The translations under genes and the position numbers were made by a program. Positions 43,769 to 53,691 of a DNA stretch of 64,000 nucleotides are shown in pieces. The notes beneath the pieces were generated by a model. That model worked only from the letters and a program-made list of their open reading frames with translations. It was not told where the DNA came from and did not search any database. Origin of the DNA: Pseudohalioglobus lutimaris (GTDB lineage Bacteria > Pseudomonadota > Gammaproteobacteria > Pseudomonadales > Halieaceae); NCBI RefSeq assembly GCF_002866825.1, contig NZ_PKUS01000015.1, positions 1 through 64,000 of the forward strand, given 5' to 3'. Position 1 is the stretch's first letter. Every line of letters begins with the position of its first letter.

Positions 43769-45211
43769 ATGGATTCAGGCTCCGCCCTGCGCGTAAAAAA
43801 AACGACCACCCTGAAACCCGTTATCAAGAAAACGTATGTTTTGGACACTAACGTCCTGCTGCACGACCCCACCGCCGTTTCGGCGTTCAAGCATCACCGC
43901 GTGGTCATTCCCATGACCGTTCTCGAAGAGCTGGACCATATCAAGGATCGTCGCGACAAGACCGTCAGTCGTGAGGCGCGCATTGCCATCCAGATGATCG
44001 ACAAGGTCGTGGATGCCGCATCGCCCCAGGAAATACAGGAGGGCGTGGAAGTGCCGGGCTCCGGACTGGAGGGTATGGCGCCGGGCACTCTGGCCATCTT
44101 CCCGGACCAGTTACTGGGCGAGAACACTGACGTGCCCTACCTGGATGGCACGCCTGACCAGGCTAATGACAACCGGATCATCAATGTCGCGCTGCGCCTG
44201 CAGGCTGAGAACCCGGAGGAGTTCATCTGCCTGGTGACCAAGGATATCAACATGCGCATCAAGGCCAAGGGCTCGGGCCTGGTGCATGTGGAAGACTACC
44301 GGCGTGACCGGGTGCTGGATGACATCAACCTGCTCGCCACCGGGTATGAGCATATCAAGGGGGATTTCTGGTCCGGCATCAGCGAGGTTGATACCCTGCG
44401 CGAGGGGGATTGCACCCTGCACCGGTTGCCGCGTAAATCCCTGCCCAGCGCCTATCCCAACCAGTTCCTGTATGACGACAATGACTTCATGGCCTTCGTC
44501 AAACGGGTGGACAGCGAGTATGTCTACCTGCGCTGCGACAGCCGTGACAACCTGATGCACAGGCGTTTCTGGGGGCTGGCCCCGCGCAATCTCGAGCAGG
44601 CCATGGCGATGTCCATGCTGGATGACGATAACGTCGATATGACGGTGCTCACCGGCCCGGCAGGCTCTGGTAAAACGCTGATGGCCCTGGCCTATGGCCT
44701 GCACGCGATTCTTGAGCTGAAAAAATACTCCAAGCTCATCGTGGCCCGTTCCACACCGCCTATCGCCGAGGAGATCGGTTTTTTGCCGGGCACAGAGGAA
44801 GAAAAAATGGCGCCGTGGCTGGCGGCATTTGACGACAATCTGGAAATACTCCACGGCACTGACGAGTCCTGCCACGGCAGTATCGACTACGTGAAAGAAC
44901 GGGCGAACATCCAGTTCAAGTCGCTGAACTTCATGCGCGGACGTTCATTCAATAACGCTTACATCATCATTGACGAGAGCCAGGGGCTTACCCAGTTCCA
45001 GCTAAAGAGCGTGATCAGCCGGGTGGGCGCCGACTCCAAGATTGTGGTGTTGGGTAACCTCGCGCAGATCGACAACAAGTACATCAGTCCGCTGACATCG
45101 GGCCTGACCTACCTTGTTGAGAAGAGCAAGCAGTATCCGCACGCGGGTATCATGCACGTCAACGGTATTGTGCGCTCGCGTCTGGCGGCCTTTGCGGAAG
45201 AAAACCTGTAG
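43769..45211 (+). CDS. PIN-PhoH family protein (PhoH2 type)
   Basis: 480 residues. An N-terminal PIN nuclease domain (VLDTNVLLHDPTAV with Asp, Asn, and acidic DNRIINVALRLQAENP) is followed by a PhoH ATPase domain with Walker A GPAGSGKT at about residue 296 and Walker B IIIDESQGL. The fusion is typical of PhoH2 proteins, which act as ATP-dependent RNA helicase/nucleases. The start ATG has TGTGAGGATATC upstream; the 520-base upstream region holds a probable promoter and leader. A terminator follows the stop. Confidence 0.93.
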   Translation: MDSGSALRVKKTTTLKPVIKKTYVLDTNVLLHDPTAVSAFKHHRVVIPMTVLEELDHIKDRRDKTVSREARIAIQMIDKVVDAASPQEIQEGVEVPGSGLEGMAPGTLAIFPDQLLGENTDVPYLDGTPDQANDNRIINVALRLQAENPEEFICLVTKDINMRIKAKGSGLVHVEDYRRDRVLDDINLLATGYEHIKGDFWSGISEVDTLREGDCTLHRLPRKSLPSAYPNQFLYDDNDFMAFVKRVDSEYVYLRCDSRDNLMHRRFWGLAPRNLEQAMAMSMLDDDNVDMTVLTGPAGSGKTLMALAYGLHAILELKKYSKLIVARSTPPIAEEIGFLPGTEEEKMAPWLAAFDDNLEILHGTDESCHGSIDYVKERANIQFKSLNFMRGRSFNNAYIIIDESQGLTQFQLKSVISRVGADSKIVVLGNLAQIDNKYISPLTSGLTYLVEKSKQYPHAGIMHVNGIVRSRLAAFAEENL

Positions 45212-45229
45212 GGCATACCTGTCACCAAG

Positions 45230-45258
45230 CGGCTCGGGGTTCCTCCCGAGCCGTTTCT
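45230..45258 (+). terminator. rho-independent terminator after phoH
   Basis: CGGCTCGGG at 45230-45238 pairs with CCCGAGCCG at 45245-45253 over a six-base loop; TTTCT follows. It is 18 bases downstream of the stop. Confidence 0.82.
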
Positions 45259-45289
45259 CAATATTGCCAAACCCCTGGAGCGCCCGTAG

Positions 45290-46369
45290 CTACCGCACTC
45301 TCCTTAAATCCCGCTGCAGTGCAATCTCCAGACGCAGCACGATGCTCCACACACCCTCTCGCTCTACATCCAGGTTACGGCGGCGATAATTGAACGCCGG
45401 CTCTATTTCAGCAAAGAGAAAGTCGCGGTAGACCTGGCGACGCCACAGCACGCCCAGTCGATAATTCTTGGTCAGCACTTCCGGCTGTGTTTCGCCGTTG
45501 ATGCTGGCAAAATAGGACACCGCAATGGGGCGCGAGCTTTCCGGCTTCTTGCGCTCGCGTAGCGCCAGTCGGGTGCGCCACTCAACGCCGTCAGTTTCCT
45601 CGCCCCAGCGTACGCGGTTGGCCCAGCGCAATATGCTGTCTTCGTCCAGGCCCTGGTTAATGTCGTAGTTGGCGGTGGTAAAAAAGGACTCGTCGTTATC
45701 CCATTGCAGCCGTTGTACATAGCGAAAGCTGGTCAGTTCGGTATAGCGTCCTTCACTGCGGTAGCGCACACCCGGGCGCACGTTGCCTGAAGAGTAGTTC
45801 AGCGTCACGTCGAAGCGCGACCGGGACCCCTCGCGGACTTTGTACTTCAGGCCAATGCGTTCTTCTTCCCGACGCTCCTCCTCGGTCTCGGGTTCACCGT
45901 CCTCGCCTGCAAACACCAGGTTCAGTCGACGTGAGACACTTGGCAGCTGCACCTTACCGCGCAGTCGCGCACTGAAGTCATTGCCGTCTTCCTCGTCCCA
46001 TTCATTCGCAATCTCCAGGCGCAGTAGCGACTCTGCCTGCTCTGCGTCGTACTCGGGGTCACCAAAAAAGGCATCCATCCATTCGGTCAGGGCCTGGGCC
46101 TTGTTGGTGGCATAAGCGTGGCTTTCGTCAACCCAGTTAACCGGGACGTCGTTGGGATCCTCGGCCCATGGCACTTGGATCAGCTCCGCCTCGGCCTCTT
46201 CAATGGCTTCACCTTCTTCCTCGGGTAATATCGGTTCCCAGCCCAGCACCTCGTCTTCGGTGTCGATGTGCGCGTTGCTGTCGGCCGCGGCGACCGCATC
46301 GGGGGCTGATTCCGCGAGAGCGGGTCCCGCCACCAACAGCAGAAGTACAAGCCAAATCTTCACGTACAT
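45290..46369 (-). CDS. probable exported outer-membrane protein
   Basis: 359 residues with a signal peptide (cleavage after ALAE, residue 20). An acidic region follows (residues 30-75: [14 protein letters not shown]). From about residue 110 on, alternating polar and hydrophobic strands with many aromatic and basic residues ([29 protein letters not shown]) suggest a beta-barrel in the outer membrane. I do not recognise the family. It diverges from psd with a 42-base intergenic region. Confidence 0.72.
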   Translation of the reverse strand: MYVKIWLVLLLLVAGPALAESAPDAVAAADSNAHIDTEDEVLGWEPILPEEEGEAIEEAEAELIQVPWAEDPNDVPVNWVDESHAYATNKAQALTEWMDAFFGDPEYDAEQAESLLRLEIANEWDEEDGNDFSARLRGKVQLPSVSRRLNLVFAGEDGEPETEEERREEERIGLKYKVREGSRSRFDVTLNYSSGNVRPGVRYRSEGRYTELTSFRYVQRLQWDNDESFFTTANYDINQGLDEDSILRWANRVRWGEETDGVEWRTRLALRERKKPESSRPIAVSYFASINGETQPEVLTKNYRLGVLWRRQVYRDFLFAEIEPAFNYRRRNLDVEREGVWSIVLRLEIALQRDLRRVR

Positions 46370-46411
46370 GGGGTGATTACCTTTTGGATATTTGTCGCTA
46401 CACTAACGGCC

Positions 46412-47272
46412 ATGGATAAACTTTTCATTATTTTTCAACACCTCGTACCCCAGCACCTGCTGTCTCGCTGCACAGCCTGGCTGGCCGAGCTCGAGCACCC
46501 CGCGGCCCTCAAGAACTGGGTCATCGGTCGCTTCGTGCGCCACTTCAATGTGGATATGAGCGAGGCGCTGGAACCGGACTATCGTCAGTACGCCAACTTC
46601 AACGCGTTTTTCACCCGGCCATTGCGGGCCGGCGCACGCGCTGTTGCCGATGCGGACGTTGTCTGCCCAGCCGATGGCGCTATCAGTCAACTGGGCGATA
46701 TTGTCGGCGGGCGTATTTTCCAGGCCAAGGGGCAGGACTACAGCTGCGTGGAATTATTGGGTGGCGACCCGGAGTGGGCAGCACGCTTCGCGGGCGGCAA
46801 GTTCGCCACTATCTATTTGTCGCCCCGCGATTACCATCGGGTGCATATGCCCATTGCAGGCAAACTGCTGGGTACCACCTACATCCCCGGCGACCTGTTT
46901 TCTGTCAACACCGTCACCGCGGAGAACGTCGAGCGCCTGTTCGCGCGCAACGAGCGCCTGGTCAGTTATTTTGACACCGAGGCGGGACCCATGGCGATGA
47001 TTCTGGTGGGTGCCATGGTAGTGGCAGGTATTGAAACAGTGTGGGGCGGGCAGGTGGCCCCACCGCCCAGTACTCCGCTGAGCCTGGACTATCGCGCTCA
47101 GCCTGAACCGGTGGCTCTCGCGGCAGGCGAGGAGATGGGGCGATTCAAGTTGGGCTCCACAGTGATTCTGCTGTTTCCTGAAGGTGCGATAGAGTGGGAT
47201 TCAGGTTACGCGGCGACCACGCCCACGCGGCTGGGCGAGGCACTGGCCAGGTTCAACAACGCCGCAGAATAA
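46412..47272 (+). CDS. psd: phosphatidylserine decarboxylase proenzyme
   Basis: 286 residues; makes phosphatidylethanolamine. The pyruvoyl-forming cleavage motif LGST is present in the C-terminal [11 protein letters not shown] (about residue 252), and the proenzyme has the usual Asp/His residues in DGAISQLG and [11 protein letters not shown]. The start is ATG 46412 ([20 protein letters not shown]); the in-frame start at 46373 has no ribosome site. E. coli Psd is 322 residues long, so this one has a shorter N-terminus. Confidence 0.95.
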   Translation: MDKLFIIFQHLVPQHLLSRCTAWLAELEHPAALKNWVIGRFVRHFNVDMSEALEPDYRQYANFNAFFTRPLRAGARAVADADVVCPADGAISQLGDIVGGRIFQAKGQDYSCVELLGGDPEWAARFAGGKFATIYLSPRDYHRVHMPIAGKLLGTTYIPGDLFSVNTVTAENVERLFARNERLVSYFDTEAGPMAMILVGAMVVAGIETVWGGQVAPPPSTPLSLDYRAQPEPVALAAGEEMGRFKLGSTVILLFPEGAIEWDSGYAATTPTRLGEALARFNNAAE

Positions 47273-47315
47273 GACCCCGGTCGACCTGTTTAGGCGCCTT
47301 GCGGTTCTACCCCGT

Positions 47316-48326
47316 CTAGGATTCCAGCGAGGCGACGATATGCCGGTAACTGGCCAGCCGGGATTCGGTGATTTCGCCAGCCTCCACCGCGGCCAGTATT
47401 GCGCAGCCCGGCTCGTGTTCGTGGCAGCAGTCACGAAACTTGCAGCGGCCCAGATGCGGGCGGAATTCACGAAAACCCTGCTCCACTTCCTCGCGCTGCA
47501 TATGCCACAGGCCGAATTCGCGAATGCCCGGTGAGTCGATCAGGCTGCCGCCACAATCCAGGTGGAACAGTTGTGCGGTGGTGGTGGTGTGGGTGCCCTT
47601 GTTGGTATTTTCAGAGAGCTCACCCACCCGTAATGCCGCTTCTGGCAACAGTGCGTTAACCAGTGATGACTTGCCCACGCCGGACTGGCCGACAAATACG
47701 CTGGTGCGCTCGCGCAGGGCAGCGTGCAGCCCCTCCATGCCTTCTTCATTAATGCAGGTATACAGAATTCGGTAGCCCAGCTCGGGGTAAATAGACATCA
47801 GTGCGTCCATCTTCTCGCGCAAGTCCGGGTCGGCATCCAGCAGGTCAGTCTTGTTCACAACAATCACCGGCTCAATGCCCACCACTTCGGACGCCACCAG
47901 GTAGCGGTTGACCAGGTTGGCATGGGGCTCGGGGTAGGGCGCGATCACCACCAGGATCTGGTCTATGTTGGCCGCGACGGCCTTCAGCTTGCCGTAGGGG
48001 TCCGGCCGGCACAGCACGCTGTTGCGCTCCAGTTGTGCGACCACCACGCCGGTGGGATCTCCCTCGCACCACACCACCCGGTCCCCGGTGACCAGTCCGT
48101 CGATATTGGCGCGCATATGACAGCGCTGACTCTGGCCGGGAGCAGACTCCACCGCCACTTGTGTGCCGTAGTGAGCGATGACCAGGCCCTCCTGTTCCGG
48201 GCCCAGCTCACCCCCGCCGAGCACGTCCTCGGCGACAGCGTCGCGGCGGGCAGCCCGCCTGGCGCGTTCTTCCTGGATTTTTTCCACGCGCCAGGCTTGC
48301 TGGCGGCTGAGCTTGCGTTTCGACAT
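47316..48326 (-). CDS. rsgA: small ribosomal subunit biogenesis GTPase RsgA
   Basis: 336 residues. A circularly permuted GTPase: [11 protein letters not shown] (G4) precedes [10 protein letters not shown] (G1) and DSPGIREFG (G3). An N-terminal OB-fold domain is present ([20 protein letters not shown]), and a C-terminal zinc knuckle [14 protein letters not shown] binds 30S. It helps late maturation of the small ribosomal subunit. The ATG at 48326 ([16 protein letters not shown]) is chosen over an upstream in-frame one at 48386. It is divergent from orn, as in E. coli. Confidence 0.96.
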   Translation of the reverse strand: MSKRKLSRQQAWRVEKIQEERARRAARRDAVAEDVLGGGELGPEQEGLVIAHYGTQVAVESAPGQSQRCHMRANIDGLVTGDRVVWCEGDPTGVVVAQLERNSVLCRPDPYGKLKAVAANIDQILVVIAPYPEPHANLVNRYLVASEVVGIEPVIVVNKTDLLDADPDLREKMDALMSIYPELGYRILYTCINEEGMEGLHAALRERTSVFVGQSGVGKSSLVNALLPEAALRVGELSENTNKGTHTTTTAQLFHLDCGGSLIDSPGIREFGLWHMQREEVEQGFREFRPHLGRCKFRDCCHEHEPGCAILAAVEAGEITESRLASYRHIVASLES

Positions 48327-48409
48327 GGAGCCATTATTGGGGTAGGCCTCGGGCCTGTCGAGGCAATTTGTTACACTGCCGTCCACGCAAACACCAAAGG
48401 CAGTTCACT

Positions 48410-48958
48410 ATGCACAGTGCCAGCAACCTGGTCTGGGTTGATATGGAAATGACCGGGTTAAATCCGGACACGGATGTGGTTATTGAAATCGCCACTATCG
48501 TCACCGACAGCGACCTGCAAACCCTCGCGGAGGGTCCGGTGATCGCCATTCACCAGGAGGATGCCCGTCTTGAGGCCATGGACGAGTGGAATACCAGTCA
48601 TCATACCCGTTCGGGGCTGGTGGACCGGGTCCGCGCCAGTGACTACGACGAGCGCCGTGCCGCTGCCGAGACTGTAGCCTTTCTTGAACAGTGGGTGCCC
48701 GCAGGTGCCTCACCCATGTGCGGCAACACCATCTGCCAGGACCGCCGCTTTATGGCGCGGCATATGTCTGAGCTGGAAGCGTACTTTCACTATCGCAACC
48801 TCGATGTGAGTACGCTGAAGATTCTTATGCAGCGCTGGCGGCCGGAGCTGGAGGCTGGCTTCAACAAGTCCGGCACCCACCTGGCGCTGGATGACATACG
48901 CGAGTCAATCGACGAAATGCGCTATTACCGGGAGCACTTTCTGCGCATGCAGGCGTGA
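48410..48958 (+). CDS. orn: oligoribonuclease
   Basis: 182 residues, the standard size. A DEDDh 3'-5' exonuclease that degrades short RNA including pGpG from cyclic-di-GMP turnover. [14 protein letters not shown] carries the first Asp/Glu pair, and the C-terminal [17 protein letters not shown] carries the later His/Asp. Start ATG 48410 has AAAGGCAGTTC upstream. It converges on queG. Confidence 0.97.
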   Translation: MHSASNLVWVDMEMTGLNPDTDVVIEIATIVTDSDLQTLAEGPVIAIHQEDARLEAMDEWNTSHHTRSGLVDRVRASDYDERRAAAETVAFLEQWVPAGASPMCGNTICQDRRFMARHMSELEAYFHYRNLDVSTLKILMQRWRPELEAGFNKSGTHLALDDIRESIDEMRYYREHFLRMQA

Positions 48959-48993
48959 TGCAAGCCGCGCTGGAGCGGCATTATTCGCAACGT

Positions 48994-50073
48994 TCAGTTC
49001 GCCTGCAGTCGCGCCAGAGCCCAGGCCACATGCTCGCGCACCAGCTCCGAGGGGTAGTCCAGACGGCTGCGCAAGGCGGCGATCGCTTCCGCCGACGCTG
49101 GCCCATTGCCCAGCCCCACCGCGAGATTGCGCAGCCAGCGCTCGAAACCTATTCGCCGAATCGCCGAGCCCTCGGTGCGTGCAAGGTAGGTCGATTCGTC
49201 CCAGAGAAACAGCGCCACCAGGCTTGCGTCATCCAGGCCGTGGCGTGGACGAAAGTCGGTCTCATCTGTCAGCTGTGCGAACTTGTTCCAGGGGCACACT
49301 AGCTGGCAGTCGTCGCAACCAAACACGCGGTTGCCCAGCAACGGGCGCAGGGTTGGGTCGATACTGCCCTGGTGTTCAATGGTGAGATAGGAAATACAGC
49401 GCCTGGCGTCCAGCTGGAAGGGGCCGACGAAAGCGTCGGTGGGGCAGATATCCAGACAGGCGGTGCAGCTGCCACAGTGCTTGCTCGCCTGGGCCTGGGT
49501 AGGAGGTAGCGGCAGGTCAGTATAGATCTCGCCAAGAAAAAACCAGGACCCGGCACCGGAGTTGATCAGCATGGTGTTCTTGGCAATCCAGCCCAGCCCC
49601 GCCTGCTCGGCGATGGCGCGCTCCAGCACCGGCGCGCTGTCCACGAAGGCACGAAACTGGCCGCCCCCGGCCCGGTTCGCAATACGTTGCGCCAGCTGCG
49701 ACAGGCGCTTGCGCATCAACTTGTGATAGTCCCGGCCCAGGGTATAGCGGGAGATATAGGCCTTTTCGGGCGAGGCCAGCACGCGCTCCGCCTGTTCATC
49801 TACCAGGTAATCCATGCGCAGCGACAGCACCCTGCAAGTGTCCGGCACCAGCTCAGCAGGGCGCGACCGCTTGCTGCCGTGGCGGGCCATGTAGTCCATG
49901 CTGCCGTGGTACCCGGCGTCCAGCCATTTTTGTAAATAGGCCTCGTGCTCGCCCAGGTCCACGTCGCTGATGCCCAGCTGTTGGAAGCCCAGCTCCTCGG
50001 CCCATTGCTGTACCTGTTGCAGCAAGGCATCTGCGTCAGGCATGGTGATTTGTGGAGCGTCTTGTGCTGGCAT
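48994..50073 (-). CDS. queG: epoxyqueuosine reductase
   Basis: 359 residues. QueG reduces epoxyqueuosine to queuosine in tRNA anticodons using cobalamin and two 4Fe-4S clusters; the cluster motifs are CGSCTACLDICP and CDDCQLVCPWN. A HEAT-like C-terminus (SAEAIAALRSRLDYPSELVREHVAWAL) follows. The start is the ATG at 50073. It is divergent from nnr. Confidence 0.96.
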   Translation of the reverse strand: MPAQDAPQITMPDADALLQQVQQWAEELGFQQLGISDVDLGEHEAYLQKWLDAGYHGSMDYMARHGSKRSRPAELVPDTCRVLSLRMDYLVDEQAERVLASPEKAYISRYTLGRDYHKLMRKRLSQLAQRIANRAGGGQFRAFVDSAPVLERAIAEQAGLGWIAKNTMLINSGAGSWFFLGEIYTDLPLPPTQAQASKHCGSCTACLDICPTDAFVGPFQLDARRCISYLTIEHQGSIDPTLRPLLGNRVFGCDDCQLVCPWNKFAQLTDETDFRPRHGLDDASLVALFLWDESTYLARTEGSAIRRIGFERWLRNLAVGLGNGPASAEAIAALRSRLDYPSELVREHVAWALARLQAN

Positions 50074-50187
50074 CTGCGTATAATTCCCCTATCGACAATC
50101 CTGCGCCTGCGGGAATCAGGTGTCCTGCAGGAGGGTTGCGTAACTTACAGCATCCCCGTTATACCGGTGATGGCGGAGTGAGAGTGA

Positions 50188-51666
50188 ATGGACCTTGATG
50201 ATTTCGAAGCATTGTACACCGCAGCACAAACCCGCGCCCTCGATAGCTGCGCTATCAATGACCACCAGATACCGGGCATTACCCTGATGTCGCGGGCGGC
50301 TGAGGCTGCCTTCGATTGCCTGATTGGCACCTGGGCGCAACCGGAGTGTGTGCAGGTGCTCTGCGGAACCGGCAACAACGGCGGCGACGGTTATCTTGTC
50401 GCTGACCTGGCCCACAAGCGCGGCATCAAAACCACGGTGCTGCAATTGGGTGACGCGGATAAAATTGGTGGCGACGCACTGCTCGCCCGTGAGCAGGCGC
50501 TGGCCAACGGCGTTGAGGTGATCCCTTTTGACGATGCTGCGGTACTGCCTATCGGTGTGGTCGTCGACGCCCTGTTGGGCACCGGGCTGGGTGGGGATGT
50601 GCGCGGTGATTACGCCGAGGCGATTGCGGAGATCAACGCCGCTGGCACGCCGGTGCTGGCCGTGGATATTCCCTCCGGGCTTTGCGCCGATACCGGCAGA
50701 GTGCTGGGTACCGCGGTGCGCGCCGATCTCACGGTAACGTTTATTGGCCTCAAGCGCGGTCTGTTTGCGCTGCAGGCGCCGGACTACACCGGGGAGCTGC
50801 AGTTCGCCGGCCTGGGTGTTCCCGCGCAGGTATACCGGCAGGTGCCGGCGGACTGCTTTCGCCTGCAACTGGAGCCCCTGCTCGATGCAATGCCGCCGCG
50901 CCCTGCCACGGCCCACAAGGGGCTGTACGGCACGGTGCTGGTGATCGGCGGTGACTATGGCATGGCCGGCGCTGCGGCGCTGGCCGCTGAGGCTGCGCTG
51001 CGCTGCGGCGCGGGCCTGGTGCGTGTTGCCACCCGTCCGCAACACGTGGCCGCGCTGGTGGCGCGTACGCCGGAAATCATGCCTGTGGGCGTGGAGTCAG
51101 GCGCCGATCTGCAGCCACTGCTGGATAGCGCCGATACGCTGGTGGTGGGTCCCGGGCTGGGTCAGTCGCCCTGGTCTGAGTACCTGTTGCAGGCCGCCCT
51201 GGCCAGTGGCAAGCCCATGGTGCTGGATGCGGACGGGCTTAACCTGCTGGCCGCGGGTAAAGTGCAGCCGCGCCCGCGGATGATAGTGACGCCACACCCC
51301 GGCGAAGCGGCGCGCCTGTTGGGCGTGTCAACTGCAGAAGTGCAGGCAGATCGCTTTGCCGCGACCAGCGCCCTGCAGCAGAAGTTGGGCGGGGTCGTTG
51401 TGCTCAAGGGAAATGGCTCGCTGATCGCCAGTGAGAAAGAGATGTTGCTCAGTGATTACGGCAACCCGGGTATGGCCAGTGGCGGCATGGGTGATGTACT
51501 CAGCGGTGTGATCGGCGCGCTGCTGGCCCAGGGTCAGGAGCCGCTTGCGGCGGCAGCATTGGGTGTCTGCCTGCACGGCGCTGCAGCGGATATCGCCGCA
51601 GAAGAGGGCATGCGCGGCCTCGTCGCCACCGACCTGATGCCCTGGCTGCGTGAGTTGCTGGGATGA
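50188..51666 (+). CDS. nnr: bifunctional NAD(P)H-hydrate epimerase/dehydratase
   Basis: 492 residues. The N-terminal epimerase domain (to about 220) has GTGNNGGDGYLVADLAHKRG, and the C-terminal ADP-dependent dehydratase has TPHPGEAARLLG and GMASGGMGDVLSG. Together they repair hydrated NAD(P)H. Its stop overlaps the tsaE start by four bases (ATGA). Confidence 0.96.
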   Translation: MDLDDFEALYTAAQTRALDSCAINDHQIPGITLMSRAAEAAFDCLIGTWAQPECVQVLCGTGNNGGDGYLVADLAHKRGIKTTVLQLGDADKIGGDALLAREQALANGVEVIPFDDAAVLPIGVVVDALLGTGLGGDVRGDYAEAIAEINAAGTPVLAVDIPSGLCADTGRVLGTAVRADLTVTFIGLKRGLFALQAPDYTGELQFAGLGVPAQVYRQVPADCFRLQLEPLLDAMPPRPATAHKGLYGTVLVIGGDYGMAGAAALAAEAALRCGAGLVRVATRPQHVAALVARTPEIMPVGVESGADLQPLLDSADTLVVGPGLGQSPWSEYLLQAALASGKPMVLDADGLNLLAAGKVQPRPRMIVTPHPGEAARLLGVSTAEVQADRFAATSALQQKLGGVVVLKGNGSLIASEKEMLLSDYGNPGMASGGMGDVLSGVIGALLAQGQEPLAAAALGVCLHGAAADIAAEEGMRGLVATDLMPWLRELLG

Positions 51667-52136
51667 GTGATGCGCAGCTTTTACTCGAGGCCCATGGTGA
51701 GGACGCCATGGTAGCCTGCGGGGTGCGGCTGGGCAGGGCGCTGCAGCCGGGTGTGGTTGTCCACCTGCAGGGTGATCTGGGTATGGGTAAAACCACCTTG
51801 AGCCGGGGGGTGATGCGTGCCTTTGGCCACCGTGGTGCGGTGAAAAGCCCGACTTATACACTGGTGGAACCCTACGAGTTTGGGGAACTAACCGTGTACC
51901 ACTTCGATCTATATCGGCTGGGTGATCCGGAGGAGCTGGAATTCATGGGAATTCGTGATTATTTCTCATCCCATGCCATTTGCCTGGTGGAATGGCCCGC
52001 CAGGGGCGAAGGTATTTTGCCCCCGGCGGATTTAGTGATTAACATAGAGCGCAAGGATTCGGGGCGGCAGTTGCAACTGAGCGCCTGTACCGCGGAGGGG
52101 CTCGCGGTACTCGGGCGCCTGCGGGCGGCAGCCTGA
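51663..52136 (+). CDS. tsaE: tRNA threonylcarbamoyladenosine biosynthesis protein TsaE
   Basis: 157 residues. The P-loop is GDLGMGKTTLSRGV and the family motifs SPTYTLVEPYE and HFDLYRL are present. TsaE is the ATPase of the TsaBDE complex that makes t6A at position 37 of tRNAs. The family is about 150 residues, so the length is right. Confidence 0.96.
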   Translation: MSDAQLLLEAHGEDAMVACGVRLGRALQPGVVVHLQGDLGMGKTTLSRGVMRAFGHRGAVKSPTYTLVEPYEFGELTVYHFDLYRLGDPEELEFMGIRDYFSSHAICLVEWPARGEGILPPADLVINIERKDSGRQLQLSACTAEGLAVLGRLRAAA

Positions 52137-52173
52137 ACCAGGGGCGGGAACAAGCGTTAAGCGCAGGAGTAAC

Positions 52174-53478
52174 ATGAGCAGGGCGTGGATCGGGGCGATC
52201 CTTGGGTTGCTGGTGTCTGTCACCGTACAGGCGGCAGACGTGCACGACGTGCGCCTGTGGCGTGCGCCGGATCACACACGTGTGGTGTTTGACCTCACCG
52301 GCCCTGTTGAGCATAAGCTGTTCATGCTCAGCAACCCTGACCGTATCGTCCTGGATGTGGAAAATACCCGACTCAAATCCAGCCTCTCCAGTCTTCCCTT
52401 GACCGACACGCCGATTCGCCAGGTGCGGTCGGCGGTGCGCGAGGGCAATGACCTGCGCATTGTGCTGGATGTCAGCGCCGGCGTGGACCCGCGCAGCTTT
52501 TCGCTGAAGTCCAACGAGAAAGCCGGCGACCGCCTGGTGCTGGACCTTTACGACCAGCGGGCGACCAGTGTCCAGCCGGAGGTGAAGAAGTCGGTTACCC
52601 AGAACAACAAGCGCGATATCATCATCGCTATCGATGCCGGTCACGGCGGCGAGGACCCCGGCGCGCTGGGTCCCGGCAAGCGTCGGGAGAAAGACGTGGT
52701 AATGGCTATCTCCCGCGAGATTTACGCGCTGTTCAAGGCTGAAGCCGGCTTTGCTCCTACATTAATCCGCACCGGTGACTATTACATAAGCCTGAAGGGG
52801 CGCCGCGACCTCGCCCGCAAACACCAGGCGGACCTGTTCGTGTCGATTCATGCCGACGCCTTCAAGCGCAGGGAGGCCAATGGCGCTTCGGTATACGCGC
52901 TGTCCACCAGCGGCGCCACCAGTACCGCTGCGCGTTATCTCGCCCAGCGCGAGAACGCGGCTGACCTGGTAGGGGGTGTGCGCCTGTCAGACAAGGACGA
53001 TATGCTCGCGGGCGTGCTCGCTGACCTGTCCATGACCTCCACCCTGGACGCCAGCCTGCAGGTGGGCGCCGAGGTGTTGCGTAACGTCGACAACGTCACC
53101 CGCCTGCACAAGCGCAATGTGGAGCAGGCGGGCTTCGCTGTACTCAAGTCTCCGGACATCCCCTCCATCCTGGTGGAGACCGGGTTTATCTCCAACCCTG
53201 GCGAAGCGAAGAAACTTGGCACCAGCAGCTACCAGAAGAAGATGGCCCGGGCGATTCACGCCGGAATCAAGAATTACCTGGTGGCGCATCCGCCCTCGGG
53301 CACGCTGGTTGCCTGGAAGAAGGCCCAGGGTGGTTCCGAATACACCATCGCCCGCGGTGACACGCTCTCCGGGATCGCCCAGCGCTTCAATGTCTCCATG
53401 TCGGTGCTCAAGAGCACCAATGGCCTGAGCAGTTCCAGTATTCGCGTGGGGCAGAAGCTGACGATCCCGGCGACCTAG
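52174..53478 (+). CDS. amiB: N-acetylmuramoyl-L-alanine amidase (AmiB/AmiC-like)
   Basis: 434 residues with a signal peptide (about 1-20). An N-terminal AMIN domain (about 25-125, VWRAPDHTRVVFDLTG) directs it to septal peptidoglycan. Amidase_3 occupies about 150-370 with zinc ligands in IDAGHGGEDPGA and VSIHADAFKR and in the ETGFISNPGEAK end. A LysM (YTIARGDTLSGIAQRF) is at the C-terminus. It cuts the amide bond between muramic acid and the stem peptide during cell separation, normally activated by EnvC or NlpD. The gene order supports amiB. Confidence 0.93.
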   Translation: MSRAWIGAILGLLVSVTVQAADVHDVRLWRAPDHTRVVFDLTGPVEHKLFMLSNPDRIVLDVENTRLKSSLSSLPLTDTPIRQVRSAVREGNDLRIVLDVSAGVDPRSFSLKSNEKAGDRLVLDLYDQRATSVQPEVKKSVTQNNKRDIIIAIDAGHGGEDPGALGPGKRREKDVVMAISREIYALFKAEAGFAPTLIRTGDYYISLKGRRDLARKHQADLFVSIHADAFKRREANGASVYALSTSGATSTAARYLAQRENAADLVGGVRLSDKDDMLAGVLADLSMTSTLDASLQVGAEVLRNVDNVTRLHKRNVEQAGFAVLKSPDIPSILVETGFISNPGEAKKLGTSSYQKKMARAIHAGIKNYLVAHPPSGTLVAWKKAQGGSEYTIARGDTLSGIAQRFNVSMSVLKSTNGLSSSSIRVGQKLTIPAT

Positions 53479-53550
53479 GCCGATCTACCTTTATTGTGGT
53501 TCAGTAAGCCCTGGAGAAGGTAATCCGTACAGGGCGTTGTGGGGCGTGCA

Positions 53551-53572
53551 CTGTCATTTCCGCGGATGACAG
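53551..53572. other. small imperfect palindrome upstream of mutL
   Basis: CTGTCAT at 53551-53557 and ATGACAG at 53566-53572 flank TTCCGCGG. The 213-base amiB-mutL gap is otherwise without visible features. Possibly a hairpin or a protein site; weak evidence. Confidence 0.3.
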
Positions 53573-53691
53573 GAACAAGGCAGTCGTTGCGTTAATGAAA
53601 AGGTCCTGCCAACCTACGCCGGAGCGTCAGCGCCCTGTTAGCCCGCAAGGCAGTGACAACAACTCAACAGCGAAACGATAAGCGATAACTC